Below, piece by piece: positions 1 to 5,737 of a stretch of 13,563 nucleotides of DNA (positions are counted from its first letter, which is position 1; each line of letters starts with the position of its first letter). The DNA comes from Bacteroidota bacterium. Lineage in GTDB: Bacteria > Bacteroidota > Bacteroidia > Flavobacteriales > Weeksellaceae. The notes under the pieces are model-generated. The model did not search any database, was not told the origin of the DNA, and worked only from the letters and a program-made list of their open reading frames with translations. The translations under genes were made by a program, and so were the position numbers. Location: the NCBI GenBank assembly GCA_023458535.1, contig JAEWYW010000024.1:1-13563 (forward strand). The letters run 5' to 3'.

Positions 1-281
1 CGGTCTCTATCTATTGCGGGCGTTAGATGTTTGAGAGGGCTTGAATCTAGTACGAGAGGACCGATTTGAACAAACCTCTGGTGTATCAGTTGTACCGCCA
101 GGTGCACCGCTGAGTAGCTACGTTTGGAAGAGATAAGCACTGAAAGCATATAAGTGCGAAACTCGCCTCAAGATGAGACATCTTTTAAGGGTCGTTGGAG
201 ATGACGACGTTGATAGGCTACAGGTGTAAAGGCAGTAATGCCATAGCCGAGTAGTACTAATTACCCGTAGATTTATAGCCT
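1..281 (+). rRNA. rrl: 23S ribosomal RNA, 3' end (partial)
   Basis: This is the 3'-terminal part of 23S rRNA, which forms the large-subunit core; its 5' part lies outside the window. The sarcin-ricin loop AGTACGAGAGGACC is at 49-62, the site contacted by translational GTPases. It is followed by conserved 3' domain sequence such as GACGACGTTGATAGGC (around 203-218) and GTAGTACTAATTACCCG, which aligns with the last helix region of Escherichia coli 23S. The 3' end near 281 is estimated from that alignment and could be off by about ten bases. 5S rRNA follows on the same strand, as expected for an rrn operon. Confidence 0.96.
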
Positions 282-464
282 GATTGGCTGACGCTGGGTT
301 GCGCAATCAAGGTTCTCTCTTTGTGAACGTTTTTATCGATAATTATTGGATCAAAAGATAATAGACTGATAGATGATAGACTTTCAATAGTCTCTAGTCT
401 CAAATCTATTAATCTCGAATCTGATAATATAAATATACCGTACATCCTTTTGTACGAACAGCCT
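282..464 (+). other. 23S-5S internal transcribed spacer
   Basis: Spacer between 23S and 5S rRNA with no tRNA gene or credible ORF. A short stem GTTC...GAAC (about 312-328) is followed by T5. The second half (356-423) is an imperfect hairpin of 7-base units, listed separately. The spacer is probably transcribed and removed during rRNA processing; which part forms the processing stem cannot be told from this window. Confidence 0.8.
356..423 (+). repeat. Imperfect inverted heptad repeat in rRNA spacer
   Basis: AGAY tetramers start at 356, 363, 371 and 378 (gaps 7, 8, 7). Their complement RTCT starts at 390, 397, 404, 412 and 419 (gaps 7, 7, 8, 7). The two arms are imperfectly complementary around a loop near 383-388, with an exact AGACT/AGTCT pair next to the loop and a GTCTATT/ATCTATT match near the outer end. 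The pre-rRNA could therefore form an interrupted stem of about 30 base pairs. Its period and TCTA-like core match the heptamer arrays elsewhere in the window. A role as a processing substrate is inference. Confidence 0.6.
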
Positions 465-573
<109 letters not shown>

Positions 574-580
574 TTTTTTT

Positions 581-613
581 AAAGCTCATCAACAAAGTTG
601 ATGAGCTTTTTTT
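581..613 (+). terminator. Rho-independent terminator of the rRNA operon
   Basis: A perfect 13-bp inverted repeat (AAAGCTCATCAAC at 581-593, GTTGATGAGCTTT at 597-609) with an AAA loop runs straight into a T-tract. It lies 8 bases after 5S rRNA and ends the operon. The A-run on the 5' side could also let it work from the other strand. Confidence 0.93.
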
Positions 614-644
614 ATGCCCTAAAAACAAGAAAACAAATAAGTTA

Positions 645-719
645 GTCTAAGGTTTAGTTTAAGGTTTAAAGTCTAAAGTCTAAGGTCTAAGGTTTAAGGT
701 CTAAAGTTTAAGGTTTACA
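645..719 (+). repeat. Tandem GTYTAAR heptamer array
   Basis: Nine consecutive 7-base units occupy 657-719, most of the form GTTTAAG, GTCTAAG, GTCTAAA or GTTTAAA, the last one degenerate (GTTTACA). One more unit lies at 645-651 before a 5-base interruption. Variation is mostly Y at position 3 and R at position 7. The unit is too short and has no spacers, so this is not CRISPR. It lies outside coding sequence, just after the rRNA terminator. Function unknown. Confidence 0.85.
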
Positions 720-802
720 GTAGTTAACCAACTTCCTATTTAAGTTCCTGGTTTTGCTCAAATACAGGTTTTTCAGTGGGAAGAGCAGTCCGACGAATAT
801 AA

Positions 803-823
803 AATCTATAATCTAAAATTAAA
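803..823 (+). repeat. Short heptad run (AATCTAW type)
   Basis: Three units in 7-base register, AATCTAT, AATCTAA and AATTAAA, share the TCTAA-type core of the array at 645-719. Short, so chance similarity in AT-rich DNA is possible. Confidence 0.45.
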
Positions 824-860
824 TTGGAGTGTCTCTAGTTTTATAAGAATATAATTCAAC

Positions 861-888
861 TTCAACTTCAAACTTTAAACCTCAAACT
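861..888 (-). repeat. Heptad run in inverted orientation
   Basis: Read on the - strand, 888 down to 861 gives AGTTTGA, GGTTTAA, AGTTTGA and AGTTGAA, four 7-base units matching the GTTTRAR form of the array at 645-719 but on the opposite strand. The two arrays could pair in a transcript or extruded DNA with a loop of about 140 bases; this is inference. Confidence 0.55.
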
Positions 889-894
889 GAAGCG

Positions 895-913
895 ACTTAT
901 CATAATGATAAGT
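895..913. terminator. Perfect 8-bp palindrome, possible terminator
   Basis: ACTTATCA (895-902), loop TAA, TGATAAGT (906-913), then TTTT on the + strand. The stem is perfect but AT-rich. It could serve as a backup terminator for read-through from the rRNA operon, or as part of the adjacent repeat element. No neighbouring gene on + ends close by, so the role is uncertain. Confidence 0.4.
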
Positions 914-931
914 TTTCCTCCTATTTTACTC

Positions 932-1025
932 TTTCCTAGCCCCGATAGAAGCGGTTACCCCGCAGTAAGCTAAGGAATAAGCCAAGAACGAGGAGTAAAA
1001 GCGAATAGCGGGAATAAGCTCCTAA
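932..1025 (-). repeat. Palindromic intergenic repeat element of about 94 bases
   Basis: The ends are imperfectly complementary: CCTAGCCCCGATAGAAGCGG near 935-954 against the complement of AAGCGAATAGCGGGA near 999-1013. TTTTACTC (924-931) and GAGTAAAA (993-1000) form a further exact inverted pair that extends just outside. Inside, GGAATAAGCC is partly repeated as GGAATAAGCT near the right end. From memory this resembles an element seen between many genes in Flavobacteriia genomes (AGGAGCT...CCCGCTAT...ATCGGGGCTAG on the other strand); I could not check this. It starts about 22 bases beyond the stop of the VanZ-like gene, so it may lie in its 3' UTR. Confidence 0.6.
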
Positions 1026-1047
1026 GAAAAAATCTTACAGAATAATA

Positions 1048-1527
1048 TTATACCGACAAATCTTCCGCAAGTTGTGCTTCTTTGTTGTTGATTTCTTGTT
1101 GGATTTCTTCGCCGATGTTGGCGAAATTTTTCGCGGTAGCATATTTCAATAACAAATATCCAATGAACATTCCCATGGTATTCAGGAAAACGTCGTCCAC
1201 ATCAGCGGTACCACGTGCGGTATAGTATTGTACAAGCTCGATAGATATGATTGAGATCATAAAACTTACACTCAGCAGTAAACCATTCAGTAATTTGTGG
1301 TGGATTAAGCCTAGTGCTCCAAAGGGAGAAAATACAAATATTTTCCCCAGGATGTTAACCAGAAAGTCGCTCAGTGGAACACTATCTATAAAAAAATGAG
1401 TGATGGTACTAAAAGGGTTGAGCTGGATGAAACCCATTGTGTAGGCATCTCTGCCTGAGGCGAAAAACATCATGTACAATAGTAGCAATGTGTAAGGCAC
1501 AATTGCTATGGTATAGACTCTTTTCAT
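1048..1527 (-). CDS. VanZ-like family membrane protein
   Basis: A 159-residue integral membrane protein of the VanZ-like family. Hydrophobic segments lie at about residues 5-23, 54-75, 80-100 and 112-128. The family signature is visible as RGTADVDDVFLNTMG (residues 105-119), with the conserved Arg, Asp-Asp and Asn-x-x-Gly. VanZ was named for a low-level teicoplanin resistance protein, but most small VanZ-like proteins have no known reaction, and this solitary copy gives no reason to assign resistance. The C-terminal tail (about 133-159) is charged and Glu-rich, likely cytoplasmic. The ATG start fits the first transmembrane helix. It lies 203 bases downstream of the Omp85-like gene on the same strand, so it may have its own promoter, though I see no clear one. 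Family call is firm; function is unknown. Confidence 0.88.
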   Translation of the reverse strand: MKRVYTIAIVPYTLLLLYMMFFASGRDAYTMGFIQLNPFSTITHFFIDSVPLSDFLVNILGKIFVFSPFGALGLIHHKLLNGLLLSVSFMISIISIELVQYYTARGTADVDDVFLNTMGMFIGYLLLKYATAKNFANIGEEIQQEINNKEAQLAEDLSV

Positions 1528-1681
1528 AAAAACTTCTTTTCTTCTAAAGGAAATTTATACCATGCACTTCATTTTAATAGGGTTAATTTTTGAAGTCTAT
1601 TTCACATCAAGAATTACACCCCAAAATCAATTCTTTAATATTTCATTAAGATTTTGGTTATTATTTAATAGTAAATTATTA

Positions 1682-1703
1682 TTTGTTAAGATTGTTTAAC
1701 AAA
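1682..1703 (-). terminator. Weak hairpin after the Omp85-like gene
   Basis: TTTGTTAA (1682-1689) and TTAACAAA (1696-1703) form an 8-bp stem with a 6-base loop, 27 bases past the stop of the Omp85-like gene. The stem is AT-rich and no solid T-tract follows on the - strand. It is the only terminator-like structure close to the operon's end besides the pair CCAAAATC/GATTTTGG at 1621-1657. Confidence 0.3.
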
Positions 1704-1730
1704 ATGTAGGTTTTGGTGTTTTTACGCTAG

Positions 1731-3335
1731 CTAGAATCTGCTGAGAATTCCCCAGTGTATTTTGAGATCATTGAATTTGAAAGGGTTTCCGAATTCGTTA
1801 CCATTAGAAATCTGAAAGCTCATTAAGCCTAGAGGGATAAAGAAATTAAATCCTAGTCCTACACTATAGAGTTTAGGCTTTACATTCAAAGATTTATTGT
1901 TGAGTTGACCATACTGCCCGAAAAAGTCAAAAAAGGCTGAATTACCAATTAAATAACGGTATTCCAGACCTCCGTAAAAGAAATAATCGCCAGCCAGAGA
2001 CTGTTCATTAAAACCGCGTATAGAGTTCCAGCCTCCAAATCTAAATAATTCGTTGGCAGAGAATTCATTTTTTGAACTCATAAGAGCACCTTCACCCTTC
2101 AGATTTAAAAAGTGGTTGCCCGAGATATGGAAATTATGCTCTCCAAAAAGGTAGGCCTGCGTCTGATTGGCTTTAATATCTTCCAATGAATATTTGGTCG
2201 TTAGAAGGCTGAATTCGGCTCTTATTTTTGTCTTGTGGAGGAAGAGATCGATATCTGTAGGTTGAGTAATTTCATACCAAATTCCGACACCCTGTTTGTT
2301 GTAATCTTTTCCTGCGATATAGGTAGAATCTAAAATACTGGAACTCTCGAAAATCCCTTTAAGTCCGATTTTCTGTTGATTATTGATGTTAAAATATACG
2401 GCTGGCTGAAATTTCACATTGGCAAAAGTAGAATCCTGTCTAAAAATATTAACCTGCAAGTTGGTTCCCACATTCGATTTGAAAAGGTACGGAATATCGG
2501 TCTGTAGATTAAAGGTCTGACCTTTATCCGGGTTTCTTTGCCAGTAGAGATTGATCGTTTCGAAACCGTTAAACATATTTCGGAAATTCACGTTCATGGT
2601 TCCGTTGAGGGTAAATTTCTCCGATTTATCATTTCCAAATCCGATTATTCCATCGAAAGTATTGGTTTTCTTCTTTTGTAAGAAAAGAAATATTTGAGTA
2701 GAATCTTTGGTGAACAATGTTTGTGGAGGCCGCTCTAAAGTTACGAAAGGATGACTTTGGAAGTTTTTTGAAACGGCATTCAGGTTTCGCTCATCGTATG
2801 TTCGGCCCTTAAATTCCTTTTCAAGATTTTTCATAAAACGTTTTGGTACTTTGGTGTAGTTTTTCACCACGAAGCCATCAATCGTTCTTTTATCATTTTT
2901 ATTAATGTCAACTTCTATAATCGGAAAACCTTCCTTTTCACCTTTAAATTTTGATTTAATTCGACTGAAAGAATAACCTTTTTCAACATATTTTTTATTG
3001 AGGTCCTTCTTAAGTGAGTCAAGATTTTTAGTGAAAATTTCTTTTGATATTTTCAAATCTTCAGCAACTGCATCACTAAGGTTAACGAATCCTTCGTTGT
3101 AGTTTTTACCTTTATCGTAAGAAATTTCTATTCTATTATCAATTTCTTGAACACCTTTTAAATCTGTAAAAAAATAATTGCTCTGAGCTAAAGAGTCTAA
3201 AAATTTTGCTGCCGAAGCAGAGTCTTTTACCTTCTTTTTTTGTTGTGTTTGCACATCAAGCATCCAATACTCTTTGTTTTGAGCATTATAAAAGGTGCAG
3301 ACGATAAGCAATAGTATTGTAAGGTAAATTTTCAA
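1731..3335 (-). CDS. Omp85-family outer membrane protein (BamA/TamA/TpsB-like)
   Basis: A 534-residue outer membrane beta-barrel of the Omp85 superfamily, whose members insert or export proteins through the outer membrane. A signal peptide (hydrophobic core residues 4-14, cleavage near A18) is followed by a periplasmic part of about 200 residues consistent with about two POTRA-like modules (about 83-155 and 150-223), then a barrel of aromatic-alternating strands (about 228-534). The diagnostic loop motif reads GGWNSIRGF (residues 434-442) with the conserved Arg-Gly-Phe, and the protein ends in Phe, typical for barrel assembly. It is much shorter than BamA (about 800 residues), so it is not the essential BamA; the exact subfamily is open. 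The start is TTG, 19 bases after the SDR stop. No in-frame ATG lies between the two genes, and the next ATG (Met25) would remove the signal peptide. Last of the tightly packed genes in the - operon. Confidence 0.87.
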   Translation of the reverse strand: MKIYLTILLLIVCTFYNAQNKEYWMLDVQTQQKKKVKDSASAAKFLDSLAQSNYFFTDLKGVQEIDNRIEISYDKGKNYNEGFVNLSDAVAEDLKISKEIFTKNLDSLKKDLNKKYVEKGYSFSRIKSKFKGEKEGFPIIEVDINKNDKRTIDGFVVKNYTKVPKRFMKNLEKEFKGRTYDERNLNAVSKNFQSHPFVTLERPPQTLFTKDSTQIFLFLQKKKTNTFDGIIGFGNDKSEKFTLNGTMNVNFRNMFNGFETINLYWQRNPDKGQTFNLQTDIPYLFKSNVGTNLQVNIFRQDSTFANVKFQPAVYFNINNQQKIGLKGIFESSSILDSTYIAGKDYNKQGVGIWYEITQPTDIDLFLHKTKIRAEFSLLTTKYSLEDIKANQTQAYLFGEHNFHISGNHFLNLKGEGALMSSKNEFSANELFRFGGWNSIRGFNEQSLAGDYFFYGGLEYRYLIGNSAFFDFFGQYGQLNNKSLNVKPKLYSVGLGFNFFIPLGLMSFQISNGNEFGNPFKFNDLKIHWGILSRF

Positions 3336-3354
3336 GATAATTAAGAAACTTATA

Positions 3355-4143
3355 TTAACCGAGTTTATTATATTTTCGCATTAAGTTTTCGTAAACATTT
3401 TGTGGAAGAATCCATTTTAGAGGAACTCCTATTTTTTGCCCGAATTTTCCGAAATAATAATGGGCTTTCCACTTGGGTTTCTGCAAAAGTTTTTCCACGT
3501 AAAGCGCAACTTCTAATGGTTCTGTACCATCGTCTACATGGGCATTCATTACAGAATAGACCTTCGAGAAAATATTTTTGTAAGGTTCTGAAACCTCCGT
3601 TTTTACTCTATTTTCAGCAATATTGGTTTTAATATCTCCCAAATGTAAAGAACAAACCTGAATATTCCAATCTGAAACTTCGTATCTCATCGCTTCAGTT
3701 ACTTTATCTAAAGCCGATTTGGAAGCAGAATAAAATCCCCTGAAGGGAAGTCCCATTTCACTCCCGATACTTGAAACATTGATGATCTGTCCCTTTTGAT
3801 GATCTCTCATATTGGGAAGAACTTCGCTCATCATTTGTACCACTCCCACCAAGTTGAGATTGAATAGGTGCAAGATTTCTTCTTTTTTAGAATCTTCTAC
3901 AGCACCTACCATTCCCATTCCCGCATTATTAATTAAAACATCAATTTTCTTTTCGGTGATAAGAATTTGCTGGATAGCGTTTTTTATTTGATTTAATTGA
4001 GTAACATCAGTGGGTATGGAGGTGAAGTATTTGGACTCCACAGATTTTCTGCTCAAGCCAAAAACTTTATGTCCTTTTTTTCCGAAATATTCTGCGAGAG
4101 AAAACCCAATTCCGCTGGATGTTCCTGTGATTATAATGGTCAT
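3355..4143 (-). CDS. Short-chain dehydrogenase/reductase (SDR) family oxidoreductase
   Basis: A 262-residue classical SDR enzyme, an NAD(P)-dependent oxidoreductase of the cytoplasm. The Rossmann nucleotide-binding motif TGTSSGIG is at residues 6-13, NNAG at 72-75, a conserved Asn in NLVG at 97, the catalytic Ser in VSS at 123-125 and the YSASK active site (Tyr138, Lys142). SR at 31-32, after the second beta-strand, may favour NADP(H). The C-terminal part (about 190-262) varies among SDRs and gives no substrate; the substrate is unknown. I chose the ATG at 4143, giving MTIIITG, because it lies 2 bases after the aroA stop and matches the usual SDR N-terminus; a longer reading would overlap aroA. 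Translational coupling to aroA is likely, although no shikimate-pathway role should be assumed from position alone. Confidence 0.92.
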   Translation of the reverse strand: MTIIITGTSSGIGFSLAEYFGKKGHKVFGLSRKSVESKYFTSIPTDVTQLNQIKNAIQQILITEKKIDVLINNAGMGMVGAVEDSKKEEILHLFNLNLVGVVQMMSEVLPNMRDHQKGQIINVSSIGSEMGLPFRGFYSASKSALDKVTEAMRYEVSDWNIQVCSLHLGDIKTNIAENRVKTEVSEPYKNIFSKVYSVMNAHVDDGTEPLEVALYVEKLLQKPKWKAHYYFGKFGQKIGVPLKWILPQNVYENLMRKYNKLG

Positions 4144-4145
4144 TT

Positions 4146-5375
4146 TTACATAGGTTTTACAATACTGAAAAAATCTTCCCAAAAATTGATATAAGATTTT
4201 TCAACAATATTTTCTTTTTCAATTTCTAAACTGTGTAACAGGCAAAAAGGAGCAAAACTCATTGCCATTCTGTGGTCGTTGTAAGTTTTTATGAAAATTT
4301 CCGATTCTGGTTCCGTAAATTCTATAGATTGAATGCTTTCATCTGTAATTTCTGTAACACAACCAATTTTTTTCAGTTCAACATGCAGTGCTTCCAAACG
4401 ATCTGTTTCTTTTACTTTTAAAGTGGAAAGTCCAGTAATGTGGAAAGGTATTTTGAATGCAGCTGCCGTTACACAAAGGGTTTGAACAATATCTGGACAG
4501 TTGTTCATATCCAATTCAATTTTTTCTGGAAATTCAAAATTGGCATCGGGAAGAAGTGATATTTTGTGACCACCATGATCGGAAATCGTGTTGACTCCGA
4601 AAAAATCCCAGTACAACTGCTTTACGATAGAATCACCCTGCAAAGAATGGGAATAAAAACTTTTTAAATTGATGTTTTCTCTGGATATCGCCGCTAACGA
4701 ATAAAAATAGCTTGCTGAACTCCAGTCGCTTTCTACCTCGTAAGATCTTAGTTTTGTTGAAATTGCAGATTCTTTGAAGGGGTAAACTTTTATGACCTTT
4801 CCATCAGTTTGTGTATGAATTTGAAGTTCATTTAAAATTTTCAAGGTCATTTCCAGATATGGTTGCGAGGTGATATCCTCTAATAAGTGCAGTTCTAGGC
4901 CGTTTTCCAATTTCCCACCAATCAGCAGTAGAGAAGTAATAAACTGTGATGAAATATTCGACTGAATACTGACCTTAGATTTACATAATTTTTTACCCCG
5001 AATTTTTAAGGGCGGAAAGCCATCTTTCTCTTCATATTCAATGTCTGCTCCCAAGGTTCTCAAAGCATCGACTAAAGCCGATATGGGGCGTTGTTTCATT
5101 CGTTCCGAGCCGGTTAAAACCACTTCTCTGTTCTCCTGAATGGCAAAATATGACGTTAAGAAACGCATCGCCGTACCAGCGTGGTGAATGTCTATGACAT
5201 GATCTTCAGAATCTAATGCCTTCTCAAAAAGATGGGTATCTTCGGAGTTGGAAAGATTCATTAAAAATATATTTCCAAACAAACGATTTAAAACAAGCAA
5301 GCGATTCGAAATGCTTTTCGAACCGCCGATGTTGATGCTTTGGTCTGGAATAATTTTAGATTTTTCTAATTTCAT
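4146..5375 (-). CDS. aroA: 3-phosphoshikimate 1-carboxyvinyltransferase (EPSP synthase)
   Basis: Joins shikimate 3-phosphate and phosphoenolpyruvate to give EPSP, the sixth step of the shikimate pathway to aromatic amino acids. The 409 residues carry the full set of signatures: GSKSISNR (18-25), HAGTAMRF (65-72), RMKQRP (92-97), SQF near 143, SDWSSASYF (216-224), CPDIVQT (293-299) with the likely catalytic Asp295, VKETDRL (321-327) and DHRMAMSF (367-374). The protein is somewhat shorter than the roughly 427 residues of E. coli AroA. The usual GNAGTAMRP reads HHAGTAMRF, so the Pro after MR is Phe; as I recall, related sequences from Bacteroidota share this, so I read it as a lineage trait, not damage. 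Start ATG at 5375; the gap to the MazG-type gene is 25 bases, and the SDR gene follows after 2 bases. Confidence 0.96.
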   Translation of the reverse strand: MKLEKSKIIPDQSINIGGSKSISNRLLVLNRLFGNIFLMNLSNSEDTHLFEKALDSEDHVIDIHHAGTAMRFLTSYFAIQENREVVLTGSERMKQRPISALVDALRTLGADIEYEEKDGFPPLKIRGKKLCKSKVSIQSNISSQFITSLLLIGGKLENGLELHLLEDITSQPYLEMTLKILNELQIHTQTDGKVIKVYPFKESAISTKLRSYEVESDWSSASYFYSLAAISRENINLKSFYSHSLQGDSIVKQLYWDFFGVNTISDHGGHKISLLPDANFEFPEKIELDMNNCPDIVQTLCVTAAAFKIPFHITGLSTLKVKETDRLEALHVELKKIGCVTEITDESIQSIEFTEPESEIFIKTYNDHRMAMSFAPFCLLHSLEIEKENIVEKSYINFWEDFFSIVKPM

Positions 5376-5400
5376 TCAAATATTTGTGTTTTAGAGAAAC

Positions 5401-5727
5401 TCATTTAAGTTTCTCGTTATTGTGGTGTCTGTTTCTATCCCGTTGGGTTTTCAACTCCATTTTTTTATCGAAGGCTTCCTGCAAATTAATTCCTGTCTGG
5501 TTTGCAAGGCATAGCGTTACAAATAGTACGTCCGCCAACTCTTCACCTAAATCTTTAGTTTTGTCGGATTCTTTTTCACTTTGTTCCCCATATCTTCTGG
5601 CAATAATTCGCGCCACTTCTCCTACTTCTTCTGTGAGAATGGCCATATTGGTAAGTTCATTAAAGTATCTTACACCCACGGTTTTTATCCATTCATCTAC
5701 TTGGTTCTGAAGATTTAAAATTTCCAT
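5401..5727 (-). CDS. MazG-family nucleotide pyrophosphohydrolase
   Basis: A 108-residue all-alpha NTP pyrophosphohydrolase of the MazG/dUTPase-2 superfamily, which hydrolyses (d)NTPs to monophosphate and pyrophosphate and so cleans the nucleotide pool. The metal-binding pattern ExxE...ExxD appears as EEVGE (33-37) and EELAD (62-66). The single short domain resembles the MazG-like proteins typical of this group (YFNELTNMAILTEEVGEV, residues 21-38), not the two-domain E. coli MazG. I chose the ATG at 5727, 10 bases after the stop of the lipoprotein gene; an upstream TTG at 5754 would add nine residues and overlap that gene, with no support from the family N-terminus. The C-terminal tail is basic and His/Asn-rich. 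Substrate preference cannot be read from sequence. Confidence 0.9.
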   Translation of the reverse strand: MEILNLQNQVDEWIKTVGVRYFNELTNMAILTEEVGEVARIIARRYGEQSEKESDKTKDLGEELADVLFVTLCLANQTGINLQEAFDKKMELKTQRDRNRHHNNEKLK

Positions 5728-5737
5728 TGATGATAAA

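Larger units (their letters stand above)
614..1047. other. Gene-free region rich in short repeats
   Basis: No ORF with a plausible start or family lies between the rRNA terminator and the VanZ-like gene. The stretch holds a heptamer array at 645-719, smaller heptad runs at 803-823 and 861-888, a perfect palindrome at 895-913 and a palindromic element at about 932-1025. The part at 720-800 shows no structure I can name. Both flanking transcription units converge here (rrn on +, VanZ-like on -). Confidence 0.7.

Noticed and set aside
118..445. Two overlapping - strand ORFs of 62 codons
   Set aside because: They lie on the antisense strand of 23S rRNA and the rRNA spacer, with no family features.
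282..464. tRNA gene in the rRNA spacer
   Set aside because: No T-loop GTTCRANYC, acceptor stem or cloverleaf could be found.
645..719. CRISPR array or telomere-like repeat
   Set aside because: Units are 7 bases with no spacers, so not CRISPR. Likeness to TTTAGGG-type telomere repeats is coincidental in a bacterial chromosome.
1048..1527. Glycopeptide resistance gene
   Set aside because: Only the VanZ-like fold is present; no vanA/B/H/X/Y/R/S genes are nearby, and VanZ-like proteins are common without resistance.
1621..1657. CCAAAATC/GATTTTGG inverted pair as a terminator
   Set aside because: The 21-base interior is only partly paired and no T-tract follows on the - strand; it may be chance in AT-rich DNA.
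3355..4182. Longer SDR reading starting at 4182
   Set aside because: It adds 13 residues that overlap aroA and do not fit the SDR N-terminus; the ATG at 4143 directly after the aroA stop is better.
5384..5710. A 108-codon + strand ORF
   Set aside because: It is antisense to the MazG-type gene, is Ser/Leu-rich without domain features, and has no promoter.
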